DNA of 64,000 bases from Pseudomonas sp. A34-9 (GTDB taxonomy: Bacteria; Pseudomonadota; Gammaproteobacteria; Pseudomonadales; Pseudomonadaceae): NCBI RefSeq assembly GCF_029543085.1, contig NZ_CP119967.1:2692501-2756500 (forward strand). The letters are read 5' to 3'. The notes below the pieces were generated by a model. That model ran no database searches. It had not been told where the DNA came from and saw nothing but the letters and a program-made list of their open reading frames with translations. Below, piece by piece: positions 25,965-34,673 of the stretch (positions within the stretch are counted from its first letter, which is position 1; each line of letters begins with the position of its first letter). The position numbers and the translations under genes were made by a program.

Positions 25965-27134
25965 ATGACGATTGTGCTCCCTCGTTCTGCCCCGTTGACC
26001 ACTGGCCGCCTGCTGTCCATTGACGCCCTCAGAGGCCTGGTCATTTTGTTCATGCTGTTGGACCACGTGCGTGAAACCTTCTTGCTGCATCGTCAGGTCA
26101 GTGACCCGATGGACATCGCCGGCACCGAGCCGGCGCTGTTTTTCAGCCGCACGCTGGCGCATCTGTGCGCGCCGGTGTTTGTGTTGCTGAGCGGATTGTC
26201 GGCGTGGTTGTTCGGTGAAAAGTACGCGGGCAAGTCTGATGTCAGCGCCTTTCTGTTCAAGCGTGGTCTGTTTCTGGTGGTGCTGGAATTTACGTTGGTG
26301 AACTTCGCGTGGACGTTCCAGTTGTCGCCGAGCGTGATTTATCTGCAAGTGATCTGGGCCATCGGCTTGAGCATGATTGCCTTGTCGCTGCTGGTCTGGC
26401 TGCCGCGCGGGCTGTTGCTGACGTTGAGCCTGATGATCATCGGCGGACACAACCTGCTCGACGCGGTGCATTTCCCCGTGGAGTCGGTGCTGCATGTACC
26501 GTGGGCGGTTTTGCATGATCGCGGCTGGATCGAGGTCAGCGACAGCCTTCGTCTGCGCACGTCCTATCCGTTGTTGCCGTGGATCGGTGTGATCGGTCTG
26601 GGTTATGCGCTGGGGCCGTGGTTTGCTCGCGGCGTTGGGGCGGGGTTTCGGCAACAGCACCTGCTGCTTGCGGGGAGCGCCGGGCTGCTGGGTTTTGTCG
26701 GGTTGCGCCTGATCAACGGCTATGGTGAAAAACCATGGGCCGTGGGTGACACGCTGCTGCAGACCCTGATGAGTTTTTTCAACATCACCAAGTACCCACC
26801 GTCGCTGCTGTTTATCGCGCTGACGGTGAGCGCCGGGCTGTTGCTGCTACTGGCGTTCGAGCGCTCACAGGATCGTCGCTGGATTCGCGGGTTGAGCGTT
26901 TTCGGTTCGGCGCCGATGTTTTTCTACCTGCTGCATTTGTACGCATTGAAGGTTTTGTACCTGATCGGCGTGGCCCTGTTCGGGCTGAATCAGGGCAGCT
27001 ATTTCGGTTTTTCGTCCGTCTCGGCGATCTGGCTGGCGGCAGTCATTCTCGCGATTGCGCTGTTCCCGGCCGTACGCTGGTTCTCGGCGTTGAAGGCTCG
27101 GCGCCGCGACATTGCCTGGCTCAAGTATCTGTAA
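25965..27134 (+). CDS. DUF1624 / acyltransferase-like membrane protein (YeiB-related)
   Basis: A 389-residue polytopic membrane protein with the DUF1624 heparan-alpha-glucosaminide N-acetyltransferase-like fold: SIDALRGLVILFMLLDHVRE near residue 18 with the conserved His, then about ten helices, with MSFFNITKYPPSLLFI and FGSAPMFFYLLHLYALK in the second half. Such proteins are thought to move acyl groups across the membrane, but no substrate is known for this branch. The neighbours do not help. Confidence 0.88.
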   Translation: MTIVLPRSAPLTTGRLLSIDALRGLVILFMLLDHVRETFLLHRQVSDPMDIAGTEPALFFSRTLAHLCAPVFVLLSGLSAWLFGEKYAGKSDVSAFLFKRGLFLVVLEFTLVNFAWTFQLSPSVIYLQVIWAIGLSMIALSLLVWLPRGLLLTLSLMIIGGHNLLDAVHFPVESVLHVPWAVLHDRGWIEVSDSLRLRTSYPLLPWIGVIGLGYALGPWFARGVGAGFRQQHLLLAGSAGLLGFVGLRLINGYGEKPWAVGDTLLQTLMSFFNITKYPPSLLFIALTVSAGLLLLLAFERSQDRRWIRGLSVFGSAPMFFYLLHLYALKVLYLIGVALFGLNQGSYFGFSSVSAIWLAAVILAIALFPAVRWFSALKARRRDIAWLKYL

Positions 27135-27283
27135 ACGCCTAACGCTTGATTGCGCACGAAGTCGATAAACGCTTTGAGGGCGGCCAGCACATGGCGCCGG
27201 TTCGGGTAGTACAGGTGCAGACCCGGATAGTACGGGCACCAGTCAGCCAGTACTTGCACCAGACGCCGCTGCCGCATAAACCC
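27135..27283 (-). pseudogene. LysR-type regulator C-terminal fragment
   Basis: On the minus strand this stretch translates to RLVQVLADWCPYYPGLHLYY followed by PNRRHVLAALKAFIDFVRNQ, which matches the typical C-terminal end of a LysR regulator (ED/ADWCPPFPGL, YYPSRRQVPAALRAFIDFLR). Only about 48 codons remain. The upstream part has been lost at a REP repeat beginning about 27284, and the expected stop is out of frame, so it reads on into the end of the DUF1624 gene. Confidence 0.8.
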
Positions 27284-27377
27284 AATGTGGGAGCGAGCTT
27301 GCTCGCGAAAGCGGTCAATCATTCAACATTGATGTCGACTGACACGACGCCTTCGCGAGCAAGCTCGCTCCCACAGG
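27284..27377. repeat. REP/BIME inverted repeat
   Basis: TGTGGGAGCGAGCTTGCTCG type unit followed by its inverted copy ending CGAGCAAGCTCGCTCCCACA, separated by a short variable spacer. It is the breakpoint at the LysR relic and lies just after the sad-type gene. Confidence 0.9.
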
Positions 27378-27394
27378 TTTTTCCGTTGGCTGGT

Positions 27395-28786
27395 TTATTT
27401 ACGATCCAGCCACACGGTTTGCGCGTTGCAGAACTCGCGCACGCCGAAGTGCGACAGTTCACGGCCGAAACCACTCTTCTTCACGCCACCAAAGGTCACG
27501 CGCGGGTCGCTGGCGGAGTAGCCGTTGATGAACACGCCGCCCGTGTCCAGTTCGCTGGTCAGTTGCTGAGCCAGTGCCACGTTGGCGGTGTAGATCGTTG
27601 CGGTCAGACCGAATTCGCTGTCGTTGGCCAAGGCCACGGCATGCGCACAATCGCGGGCGGTGATGATCGACGCGACCGGGCCGAACAGTTCCTGTTTGAA
27701 CGAGGTCATGCGGTCGGTGACGTCGGCCAGCACGGTCGGTTCGTAGTAGTTGCCCGGGCCTTGCGACTTGCCGCCGCCGAGCAGCAGGGTGGCGCCTTCT
27801 TCCAGGGTGTCGCGCACTTGCTGGTCGAGTTCATCACGCAGATCGAAACGCGCCATCGGGCCGATGTAGGTCTCGGCGGACAATGGATCGCCGACCTTCA
27901 ACTGACGCGTAGCCTCGACGAACTTGCGGGTAAATTCCTCGACCACGCCTTCTTCGATGATCAGGCGTTTGGCGGCAGCGCAAACCTGGCCGGAGTTCTG
28001 GTAGCGACCGATGACGGCGGCTTGTACCGCCTCATCCAGATCGGCGTCGTTGAGCACGATAAATGGATCGGAACCACCCAGTTCCAGCACGCATTTTTTC
28101 AACGCGGCACCGGCCTGAGCACCGATGGCCATGCCGGCACGGACGCTGCCGGTCAAGGTCACGGCGGCAATGCGTGGGTCAGCGATGGCGGTGGAAACGC
28201 CTTCCGGGGTGACGTTGATCACTTCAAACACGCCATCGGCGAATCCGGCGCGGGTGAAGGCGTCGCGCAACAGATAGGCGCTGCCCATCACGTTCGGCGC
28301 ATGCTTGAGCACGTAAGTGTTGCCGGCGATCAGCGCCGGAACGGCACCGCGCAGCACTTGCCAGATCGGGAAGTTCCACGGCATTACCGCGAGGATCGGG
28401 CCGAGCGGACGGTACTCGATGCGCGCCTTGCCACCTTCGACTTGCGTCGGTTCAGCGTCGAGCATCGCCGGGCCATTCTCGGCGTACCACTCGCAGAGCT
28501 TGGCGCATTTTTCGATTTCGCCGCGCGCCTGGGCGATTGGCTTGCCCATTTCCAGGGTGATCATGGTCGCCATGGCGTCGCTGGTTTCACGCAGCGCACC
28601 GGCGAGGGCGCTCAACAAGCGCGAACGATCCTGCAACGGCTTGCGCTTCCATTTGCCGAAGCCGAAAGCTGCGCGGGTCAGCGCGGCGTCGAGGGCCGCA
28701 GCGGATTCAAACGCGTAGTGGCCGATCTGCTCGCCCGTGGCGGGGTTGATCGAGATGGCGTGGGTCTGGCTGGAAATCTGGCTCAT
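27395..28786 (-). CDS. sad: NAD(P)-dependent succinate-semialdehyde dehydrogenase (Sad/YneI type)
   Basis: A 463-residue aldehyde dehydrogenase, matching E. coli Sad (462). The start at 28786 has AGGA seven bases upstream. The family motifs are complete: PWNFPIWQVLRG, LTGSVRAG, LELGGSDPF with the catalytic Glu, and NSGQVCAAAKR with the nucleophilic Cys. It should convert succinate semialdehyde, formed from GABA and putrescine, to succinate in the cytosol. It is divergent from a LysR protein of YneJ/PtrR type, the same pairing as in E. coli. Confidence 0.92.
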   Translation of the reverse strand: MSQISSQTHAISINPATGEQIGHYAFESAAALDAALTRAAFGFGKWKRKPLQDRSRLLSALAGALRETSDAMATMITLEMGKPIAQARGEIEKCAKLCEWYAENGPAMLDAEPTQVEGGKARIEYRPLGPILAVMPWNFPIWQVLRGAVPALIAGNTYVLKHAPNVMGSAYLLRDAFTRAGFADGVFEVINVTPEGVSTAIADPRIAAVTLTGSVRAGMAIGAQAGAALKKCVLELGGSDPFIVLNDADLDEAVQAAVIGRYQNSGQVCAAAKRLIIEEGVVEEFTRKFVEATRQLKVGDPLSAETYIGPMARFDLRDELDQQVRDTLEEGATLLLGGGKSQGPGNYYEPTVLADVTDRMTSFKQELFGPVASIITARDCAHAVALANDSEFGLTATIYTANVALAQQLTSELDTGGVFINGYSASDPRVTFGGVKKSGFGRELSHFGVREFCNAQTVWLDRK

Positions 28787-28889
28787 GGCTTCGTCCTGCA
28801 TGTTCGTCGGATGAGCCTAGAGTAGGGTGGTGTTTGTTTTCTGGAAACTGAATAATAAAGATCGTTTCTTTCACGATTGGAGAATGACT

Positions 28890-29768
28890 GTGGATCTGGT
28901 GCAGCTGGAAATCTTCAAAGCGGTTGCCGAACACGGCAGCATCAGCGCCGCCGCCGCGCAGATCCATCGCGTGCCGTCGAACCTGACCACGCGGATCAAG
29001 CAGCTTGAGCAGGATCTGGGCGTTGATCTGTTTATCCGCGAGAAAAGCCGTTTGCGTTTGTCGCCGGCCGGGTGGAGTTTTCTTGAGTACGCGCGACGCA
29101 TTCTCGACCTGGTGCAAGAGGCACGGGCGACGGTGGCGGGGGAGGAACCGCAGGGCGCTTTTCCATTGGGTTCGCTGGAAAGCACGGCGGCGGTGCGCAT
29201 CCCCGAGCTGCTGGCGGCGTACAACCAATTGCACCCGAAAGTCGATCTGGACCTGTCTACCGGGCCCTCCGGCACGATGATCGACGGCGTGCTCTCCGGG
29301 CGTCTGGCCGCTGCATTCGTCGACGGCCCGGTGTTGCATCCGACGCTGGAAGGCGTGCCGGCATTCGAAGAAGAGATGGTCATCATCGCGCCGATCAACC
29401 ACGCGCCCGTCGAGCGTGCGGCGGATGTCAACGGTGAGAATATTTATGCCTTCCGTTCCAACTGTTCCTACCGTCACCATTTTGAAAAATGGTTCAGCAC
29501 CGACGCCGCCGTGCCGGGCAAGATCTTTGAAATGGAGTCGTATCACGGCATGCTCGCCTGCGTCAGCGCCGGTGCCGGGCTGGCCTTGATGCCGCGCAAA
29601 ATGCTGCAGAGCATGCCCGGCAGTGCGACCGTCAGCGTTTGGCCATTGGCGGCGGATTTTCGCTACCTGACCACTTGGCTGGTGTGGCGACGGGGCACGG
29701 TGTCGCGCAGTCTGAGCATGTTTGTGCGCTTGCTCGAAGAGCGCGGGGTGGTGCGTGCAGAAGAGTAA
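28890..29768 (+). CDS. LysR family regulator, YneJ/PtrR-like
   Basis: A 292-residue regulator. The GTG at 28890 is preferred because GGAGA lies six bases upstream and E. coli YneJ (293 residues) begins MDLTQLE; an ATG at 28884 sits almost on the ribosome site. The opening [40 protein letters not shown] is very like YneJ. E. coli PtrR/YneJ controls sad in putrescine use, and the divergent sad gene here supports the same role. The effector domain holds [19 protein letters not shown] and [14 protein letters not shown] segments. Confidence 0.9.
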   Translation: MDLVQLEIFKAVAEHGSISAAAAQIHRVPSNLTTRIKQLEQDLGVDLFIREKSRLRLSPAGWSFLEYARRILDLVQEARATVAGEEPQGAFPLGSLESTAAVRIPELLAAYNQLHPKVDLDLSTGPSGTMIDGVLSGRLAAAFVDGPVLHPTLEGVPAFEEEMVIIAPINHAPVERAADVNGENIYAFRSNCSYRHHFEKWFSTDAAVPGKIFEMESYHGMLACVSAGAGLALMPRKMLQSMPGSATVSVWPLAADFRYLTTWLVWRRGTVSRSLSMFVRLLEERGVVRAEE

Positions 29769-29851
29769 TTGACGCTTTGTGTCATGGCTGTATCTTGGTC
29801 GACGTTTCGCAATATAAAAAACTATACAGCGTAGCCATGAGGAACAAGGAA

Positions 29852-30514
29852 ATGACCACAGCCCTGGGCGGTAAAGAAGCGGTCGGCGAACGTTTTGTGC
29901 TGGAAACCATGCGCCACGCGCAACAGTTGACCTGGAAAGCCGTCGACGCCATCGCCGCCGTGATCAAACCGGGCATGCTCGAATCGGAAGCGACGGCGCG
30001 GGGCAAGGAAATCCTCGCTGAGCTGGACATGGACCGGATCTGGCATCCGCTGCTGATCCGCTTCGGTGCCAACACGCTCAAGACGTTCAAACAGCGTTCC
30101 GATGGCGATCCGGTGTTGGGCGAAGAGGATATTTTTTTCATCGATATGGGGGTGGTCTGGCAGGGCCATGAAGGTGATGCGGGCGCGACGTTCACCACCG
30201 GTGCTGATCCGCAAATGCTCGCTTGCGCGGCGGCGGCCAAGGAATTGTTCGACCGCGTCGAAGCCTTCTGGCGTGAGGGTGTTTCCGGGGTTGAGCTTTA
30301 TCGTTATGCCAGTGATCAGGCCGAGGCGATGGGCTGGGTACTGAACCTGAATATCAAGGGCCATCGGGTCAGCGATTTTCCTCATGCGATTCACCGGGGC
30401 GGCGATCTGGGCGATTTTGATCAGGCGCCGCATGCCGGCGTGTGGATTCTGGAAATCCAGATCGCTCATCCGTCGCGGCCGTTTGGCGCTTTCTATGAGG
30501 ACCTGCTGATCTGA
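29852..30514 (+). CDS. M24 family metallopeptidase, single-domain
   Basis: A 220-residue protein with the pita-bread peptidase fold. The start at 29852 has GAGG nine bases upstream; ATG 29837 is an alternative. The metal ligand set appears complete: FIDMG and GDAGATF for the aspartates, HAIHRGG for the histidine, LEIQI and FYEDLLI for the glutamates. It has no N-terminal creatinase domain, unlike Xaa-Pro dipeptidases, so it is a short version of unknown substrate. It follows the PtrR-like gene in the same direction after about 80 bases. Confidence 0.85.
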   Translation: MTTALGGKEAVGERFVLETMRHAQQLTWKAVDAIAAVIKPGMLESEATARGKEILAELDMDRIWHPLLIRFGANTLKTFKQRSDGDPVLGEEDIFFIDMGVVWQGHEGDAGATFTTGADPQMLACAAAAKELFDRVEAFWREGVSGVELYRYASDQAEAMGWVLNLNIKGHRVSDFPHAIHRGGDLGDFDQAPHAGVWILEIQIAHPSRPFGAFYEDLLI

Positions 30515-30654
30515 GCCGTGCTGATCTTCGGGGCGTGCTTTTATGTAGGGGGCGTGACAACAGGGCGCAGCGCTGTAGTTGTTTTTATATAGCGCCAACT
30601 TCGATGATGCCCGCCGTTTCCTAACTCCAAAGTCAAAAAAACAGGACGTCCAGC

Positions 30655-31083
30655 ATGAAAGTCAGCGCTCGCAACGTATTCAAAGGCAAAGTCAGCAATG
30701 TTCAGGCCGGCGCGGTCAACGCCGAAGTGGTACTGACATTGGCTGGCGGTGAGCAATTGGTGGCCGTCGTGACCATGGAAAGCATCAAGAGCCTCGGCAT
30801 CGCCGTCGGCAAAGAAGCCGTCGCGCTGGTCAAGGCGCCATGGGTCATGTTGATGACCGAGTCCAGTGACATCCGCCTGTCGGCGCGCAACTGCCTGGAA
30901 GGTAAAGTGCTGAGCGTGACCGACGGCGCGGTCAACGCCGAAGTGGTCATCGAGCTGGCTGGTGGTTCCCGGGTCTACTCGATCGTGACCCGTGATGCCG
31001 TTGCCGAGCTGGGCCTGGCCAAAGGTGTCAGCGCCACAGCCGTGATCAAGGCTTCGCACATCATTCTGGGTGTTCCGGCCTGA
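30655..31083 (+). CDS. Molybdenum-binding protein with two Mop/TOBE domains (molbindin)
   Basis: A 142-residue protein made of two tandem Mop domains: SARNVFKGKVSNVQAGAVNAEVVLTL at residue 3 and SARNCLEGKVLSVTDGAVNAEVVIEL at about residue 75. Each has the K-V-x-G-A-V-N-A-E-V signature that binds molybdate, tungstate or sulfate in molbindins. It is probably a cytosolic oxyanion store or regulator. It stands alone, with no mod genes adjacent, and ends at a clear terminator. Confidence 0.93.
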   Translation: MKVSARNVFKGKVSNVQAGAVNAEVVLTLAGGEQLVAVVTMESIKSLGIAVGKEAVALVKAPWVMLMTESSDIRLSARNCLEGKVLSVTDGAVNAEVVIELAGGSRVYSIVTRDAVAELGLAKGVSATAVIKASHIILGVPA

Positions 31084-31104
31084 CTTGATTTCGCAGTAAA
31101 CAAA

Positions 31105-31137
31105 GCCGGGCTCTTGCGACAGAGTCCGGCATTTTTT
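31105..31137 (+). terminator. Rho-independent terminator
   Basis: GCCGG-GCTC pairs with GAG-TCCGGC around a short loop, followed by seven T. It ends the molbindin gene. Confidence 0.85.
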
Positions 31138-31143
31138 TGCCCG

Positions 31144-32712
31144 TCAAAACGCCCCGTCAATACTGCGCGGCAGATTCAGCGGATTACCTTCACGCAATAC
31201 CTCTGGCAACAACTCATCGGGAAACCCTTGATACGTCACGGGCCGCAAGAAGCGCTCGATCGAGGTCATGCCGACCGAAGTGAAGCGGCTGTCCGATGTA
31301 GCGGGAAATGGCCCGCCGTGCACGGTGGCGAAGGTCACTTCCTGTGGGTGGGCGAAGGCGTTGACCACGATGCGCCCGGTGCGCCGTTCGAGAATCGGCA
31401 GCAGGCGCCGCGCCAATCCCAGATCGACACTTTCAAGGTGAATCGCCGCGCTGAGCTGACCCTTGAACGAGCGGGCGACTGCCAGCAGCTCGGCTTCATC
31501 ACTGACCGATACCAACAGTGCCGACGGGCCGAACACTTCGTTCGCCAGTGCCGGTTCGCTGAGCAAATGCTGCCCCTCGATTTCCAGCAAGGCCGCACGT
31601 CCGGCGAACGTGGCATCGGCCGGCGTGCCTGCTGCGATCACCTGCGCGCCGGCACCTTCCATCGCCATCAGACCCTCGACGTAGGCGCCATGAATGCCCG
31701 GCGTCAGCATTGTCCGCGCCGGTGCCTCGCTGACCCGTTTGCGCATGGCGCTGCGCAGTTCATCAAACCCCGCACCGCGGATGGCAATCAGGATCGACGG
31801 ACACAGGCAGGCCTGGCCGACGTTGACCAGCATGCGCTCGATAAAGCCGTCGCCGATTTCGGCGCCGCGAGCCGCCAGCGCCTCGGGCAGGATGAAGGTC
31901 GGGTTGACGCTGGTCATTTCAGTGAATACCGGGATCGGATCGCAGCGCAATTGCGCGCGGCGATAGAGCGCCATGCCGCCCTGTTCGGAGCCGGTGAAGG
32001 TCACAGCCTTGATCAGCGGATGATCCACCAGCGCTTCGCCAATGGCATTGCCGCCGCCACGCACCATCGAAAAAACCCCTTCGGGCAAGCCATGCGCCTG
32101 CACGGCTTTACGAATGGCGCGGGCCTGAATTTCCGAGGCCCCGGGATGCGCGTTGTGCGCCTTGAGAATCACGGTGGCCCCGGCCGCCAATGCCGACGCA
32201 GTGTCGCCACCCGCCACCGAGTAGGAAATCGGAAAGTTGCTCGCGCCGAAAATCGCCACCGGTCCAATGGCGATTTTTTGCAGGCGATGATCCATCCGTG
32301 GGCGCGGTTGACGCTCGGGTTGCGCCGGGTCGATCGCCAGTTGCAGGAAACGGCCCTTGCGCACGACATCGGCGAACTGGCGAAACTGGGTGGCCGCTTT
32401 TGCGGCTTCGCCTTCGAGCTGGGCTTGCGGCAGGCCGGTTTCCAGTGCCGCGCGCGCGGCCAGTTCATTGCGCACCTCATCGAGGTTTTCAGCGATGGTT
32501 TCGAGAAACGCGGCACGCTCGGCCAGCGAGGTGTGGCTGTAGTGGTCGAACGCAGCATCGGCGAGTGTGGCTGCCTGATCAACTTGTGCCGCACCGCCGA
32601 AAGCGAAGTCCGGTTCGATCAGATGATCAGTCGCCGGATTCAGCGCTTTCATCGTGCCTTCGGTGGCCGCAACGTCCGCCGCGCCGATCAGCAAATGGCC
32701 GGTCAGATTCAT
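31144..32712 (-). CDS. Alpha-ketoglutaric semialdehyde dehydrogenase family enzyme
   Basis: A 522-residue aldehyde dehydrogenase of the long KGSADH class. Visible motifs are GASNFPISYSVAGGDTASALAAG near residue 155, LKAHNAHPG, VTFTGSEQGG and EMTSVNP with the catalytic Glu. The nucleophile region reads NVGQACLCPS, where related enzymes read NSGQFCTNP; the cysteine of GQAC is kept. It should oxidise 2-oxoglutarate semialdehyde to 2-oxoglutarate, the last step of several sugar-acid and hydroxyproline pathways. It overlaps the preceding cysteine hydrolase gene by four bases. Confidence 0.85.
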   Translation of the reverse strand: MNLTGHLLIGAADVAATEGTMKALNPATDHLIEPDFAFGGAAQVDQAATLADAAFDHYSHTSLAERAAFLETIAENLDEVRNELAARAALETGLPQAQLEGEAAKAATQFRQFADVVRKGRFLQLAIDPAQPERQPRPRMDHRLQKIAIGPVAIFGASNFPISYSVAGGDTASALAAGATVILKAHNAHPGASEIQARAIRKAVQAHGLPEGVFSMVRGGGNAIGEALVDHPLIKAVTFTGSEQGGMALYRRAQLRCDPIPVFTEMTSVNPTFILPEALAARGAEIGDGFIERMLVNVGQACLCPSILIAIRGAGFDELRSAMRKRVSEAPARTMLTPGIHGAYVEGLMAMEGAGAQVIAAGTPADATFAGRAALLEIEGQHLLSEPALANEVFGPSALLVSVSDEAELLAVARSFKGQLSAAIHLESVDLGLARRLLPILERRTGRIVVNAFAHPQEVTFATVHGGPFPATSDSRFTSVGMTSIERFLRPVTYQGFPDELLPEVLREGNPLNLPRSIDGAF

Positions 32713-33347
32713 TGCGCTTCACCTTGGGATTTGAGGTTGGTAATCAGTTCGTCGGTGCTGGCAATAACGTGCGCGAATGTCGGGCCGTTGAGTTCGTGGG
32801 CGGCGTGCATCATTTCCGCTTTGAAGGCCGCCGTTGCATCGCGCACCAGGGTGACGTGGTAGCCCAGTTCCGAGGCATAGCGCGCGGTCGCTTCGATGCA
32901 GGTGTTGGCCAGCAGGCCGACGATGATCACGTGGGTGACGCCTTGCTGCTTCAGGCGAAAATCCAGATCGGTGTTGGCGAAACCACTGGATCCCCAGTGT
33001 TCCTGAACCACGATGTCGCCGTCCTTCGGGGCGAAATCCGGGTGCCATTCGCCGCCCCATTCGCCCCGGGCAAAGTGGTGCATGTGCATGATTTTGCATT
33101 GGGTCGGGGTCGGGTGGTCCCAGGTTTCGTAGTCGCCTTTTTCCCAGCGATGATGGGGTACGATGACCACCGGAATCTTCAGGTCGCGTACCGTGCGGTC
33201 GAGTTTGCGCAGGTTGTCGAGCAGGCCATTCTGTTCGGCCATCGGTTTGATCAGCGGAAAGATCTTGCCGCCGTCCGAGAGAAAATCGTTGTACGGATCG
33301 ACCAGCAAATAGGCGGTTCTGTCCAGCGGGTAGGAGGTATTCGACAT
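32709..33347 (-). CDS. Cysteine hydrolase, isochorismatase family
   Basis: A 212-residue hydrolase of the isochorismatase-like fold. The start at 33347 follows GGAG nine bases upstream. Catalytic features are the Asp of YLLVDPYNDF at about residue 15, the Lys region and Cys of GLLANTCIEATARYASELGYHVTLVRDATAA. These enzymes hydrolyse amides, vinyl ethers or carbamoyl compounds. It is first in a two-gene operon with the aldehyde dehydrogenase, so it probably releases an intermediate from the substrate of that pathway; the substrate cannot be named. Confidence 0.9.
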   Translation of the reverse strand: MSNTSYPLDRTAYLLVDPYNDFLSDGGKIFPLIKPMAEQNGLLDNLRKLDRTVRDLKIPVVIVPHHRWEKGDYETWDHPTPTQCKIMHMHHFARGEWGGEWHPDFAPKDGDIVVQEHWGSSGFANTDLDFRLKQQGVTHVIIVGLLANTCIEATARYASELGYHVTLVRDATAAFKAEMMHAAHELNGPTFAHVIASTDELITNLKSQGEAQ

Positions 33348-33408
33348 GGCTGTTGGCTCCGGCAATTGAATTGATCGGTGCACAGGGCTTGTCCCGGCAT
33401 CGTGTAGA

Positions 33409-33421
33409 TATGATAATCATA
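33409..33421. promoter_or_regulatory. Palindrome in the divergent promoter (probable HxlR site)
   Basis: TATGAT-A-ATCATA, a perfect 13-base inverted repeat 25 bases upstream of the HxlR-type start and about 60 bases upstream of the cysteine hydrolase start. Confidence 0.5.
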
Positions 33422-33446
33422 GTAACTGTAAAAGAGGCAAGCCCTG

Positions 33447-33944
33447 ATGGCAGTAAACGATAGTCGTCCTGACACGCTGTGCCCGATCTCCCGGGCTGAG
33501 ACGATCGTCGGCGACCGCTGGACCGTGCTGGTTTTGCGCGAATTATTCATGGCCAATCATCGCTATGACGAGATCCAGGCGCAGACCGGCGGTACGCCGC
33601 AAATGGTCGCCGCGCGTCTGAAATGTCTGGAAGCGGATGGGCTGGTCGAGCGGCGCTTGTACAACGAGCGACCGAAACGCTACGAGTACCACCTCACCGC
33701 GAAAGGCGAGGCGTTCTACCCGGTAATCATTGCGCTGCGGGCGTGGGGAGAGACCTGGTGCAAGGCACCGGAGGAGGGGCTGGCAGTGAACATGACCCAC
33801 AAAAACTGCAACCACGACGCCGGCCTCGGGCCGCTGTGCGATCACTGTGGCGAACCCTTGCGTCGGGAAGATCTGATCAGCCAGCCACAAGCAGCCTACG
33901 CCGCCGAACGGCAGGCGCGGCGAGAGGCGTTCAAAGGCAAATAG
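33447..33944 (+). CDS. HxlR family transcriptional regulator
   Basis: A 165-residue winged-helix regulator. The core CPISRAETIVGDRWTVLVLRELFMANHRYDEIQ and MVAARLKCLEADGLVERRLYNERPKRYEYHLTAKG is typical of HxlR proteins. An extra C-terminal tail carries CNHDAGLGPLCDHCGEPL, four cysteines that may bind zinc. It is divergent from the cysteine hydrolase operon and probably controls it through the palindrome between them. Start ATG 33447 has an AGGCAAGCC-type upstream region. Confidence 0.92.
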   Translation: MAVNDSRPDTLCPISRAETIVGDRWTVLVLRELFMANHRYDEIQAQTGGTPQMVAARLKCLEADGLVERRLYNERPKRYEYHLTAKGEAFYPVIIALRAWGETWCKAPEEGLAVNMTHKNCNHDAGLGPLCDHCGEPLRREDLISQPQAAYAAERQARREAFKGK

Positions 33945-33950
33945 CCTCGA

Positions 33951-34574
33951 TCACGGCGTGCCGTTGCGACCGTGCAGCACGTAGCCGGGACGCAAACTCA
34001 GGCGTTCGTAATAGGCCCTCACTGCGGGAAAATCCGGGTGAGCCAGTGGCGTTTCGAACCAGCGATTCACCGACAGCCCGATGGGAATGTCCGCCAGGGA
34101 AAACTGTTCACCGCTGACGTAGGCGCCGGTCTTTTCCAGTTGTCGATCGAGGATGGCCATGTTCCGCGCCCAGTCGCGGCAACCGGCTGACAGTGCGGTG
34201 TTGTCCTGATGCTCCGGTGACTGGCGCACCAGCGATAAAAACGCGTACGACCACGAGCGATTCAGCTCCGACGCTTGCCAGTCGATCCACTGATCAACCC
34301 GTGCCCGGGCTTGCGCGTCAGTCGGATAGAGGTGCGAACCGTCATAGCGCGACACAAGATAACGAATGATCGTGTTCGATTCCCACAGCGTGAAATCCCC
34401 GTCCTCAATCACCGGCACCATGGCACAGGGATTGAGCGCGAGAAACTCCACATCGTTCGTCGATCTGAATCCTGAACCCCAGTCTTCACGCTCGAAAGGA
34501 ATCTGCAATTCAGCGCACGTCCACAGCACTTTGCGCACGTTGATCGATGAGGCTTTACCGAGTATTCGCAGCAT
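33951..34574 (-). CDS. Glutathione S-transferase family protein
   Basis: A 207-residue GST. Start ATG 34574 follows AAGGGA. The thioredoxin-like N-terminal half runs to [31 protein letters not shown], which has the cis-Pro and ESNTI glutathione contacts; the helical C-terminal domain holds [15 protein letters not shown]. The catalytic residue lies in the [10 protein letters not shown] segment, a serine-type active site. It converges on the HxlR gene with six bases between stops. Confidence 0.92.
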   Translation of the reverse strand: MLRILGKASSINVRKVLWTCAELQIPFEREDWGSGFRSTNDVEFLALNPCAMVPVIEDGDFTLWESNTIIRYLVSRYDGSHLYPTDAQARARVDQWIDWQASELNRSWSYAFLSLVRQSPEHQDNTALSAGCRDWARNMAILDRQLEKTGAYVSGEQFSLADIPIGLSVNRWFETPLAHPDFPAVRAYYERLSLRPGYVLHGRNGTP

Positions 34575-34631
34575 TGGATGTCCCTTAGCCAACAGTCGTC
34601 AGGCCTGAAGTAATACCACACCGCAATAGAC

Positions 34632-34654
34632 AAGGCCCGCACTGGGCGGGCCTT
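34632..34654 (-). terminator. Terminator-like hairpin after the NCS1 permease gene
   Basis: AAGGCCCGC (34632-34640) pairs with GCGGGCCTT (34646-34654) around a five-base loop; TTGTCTATT follows on the minus strand and TTGGTTTT on the plus strand. Confidence 0.7.
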
Positions 34655-34673
34655 GGTTTTCATCGAGTCAATC

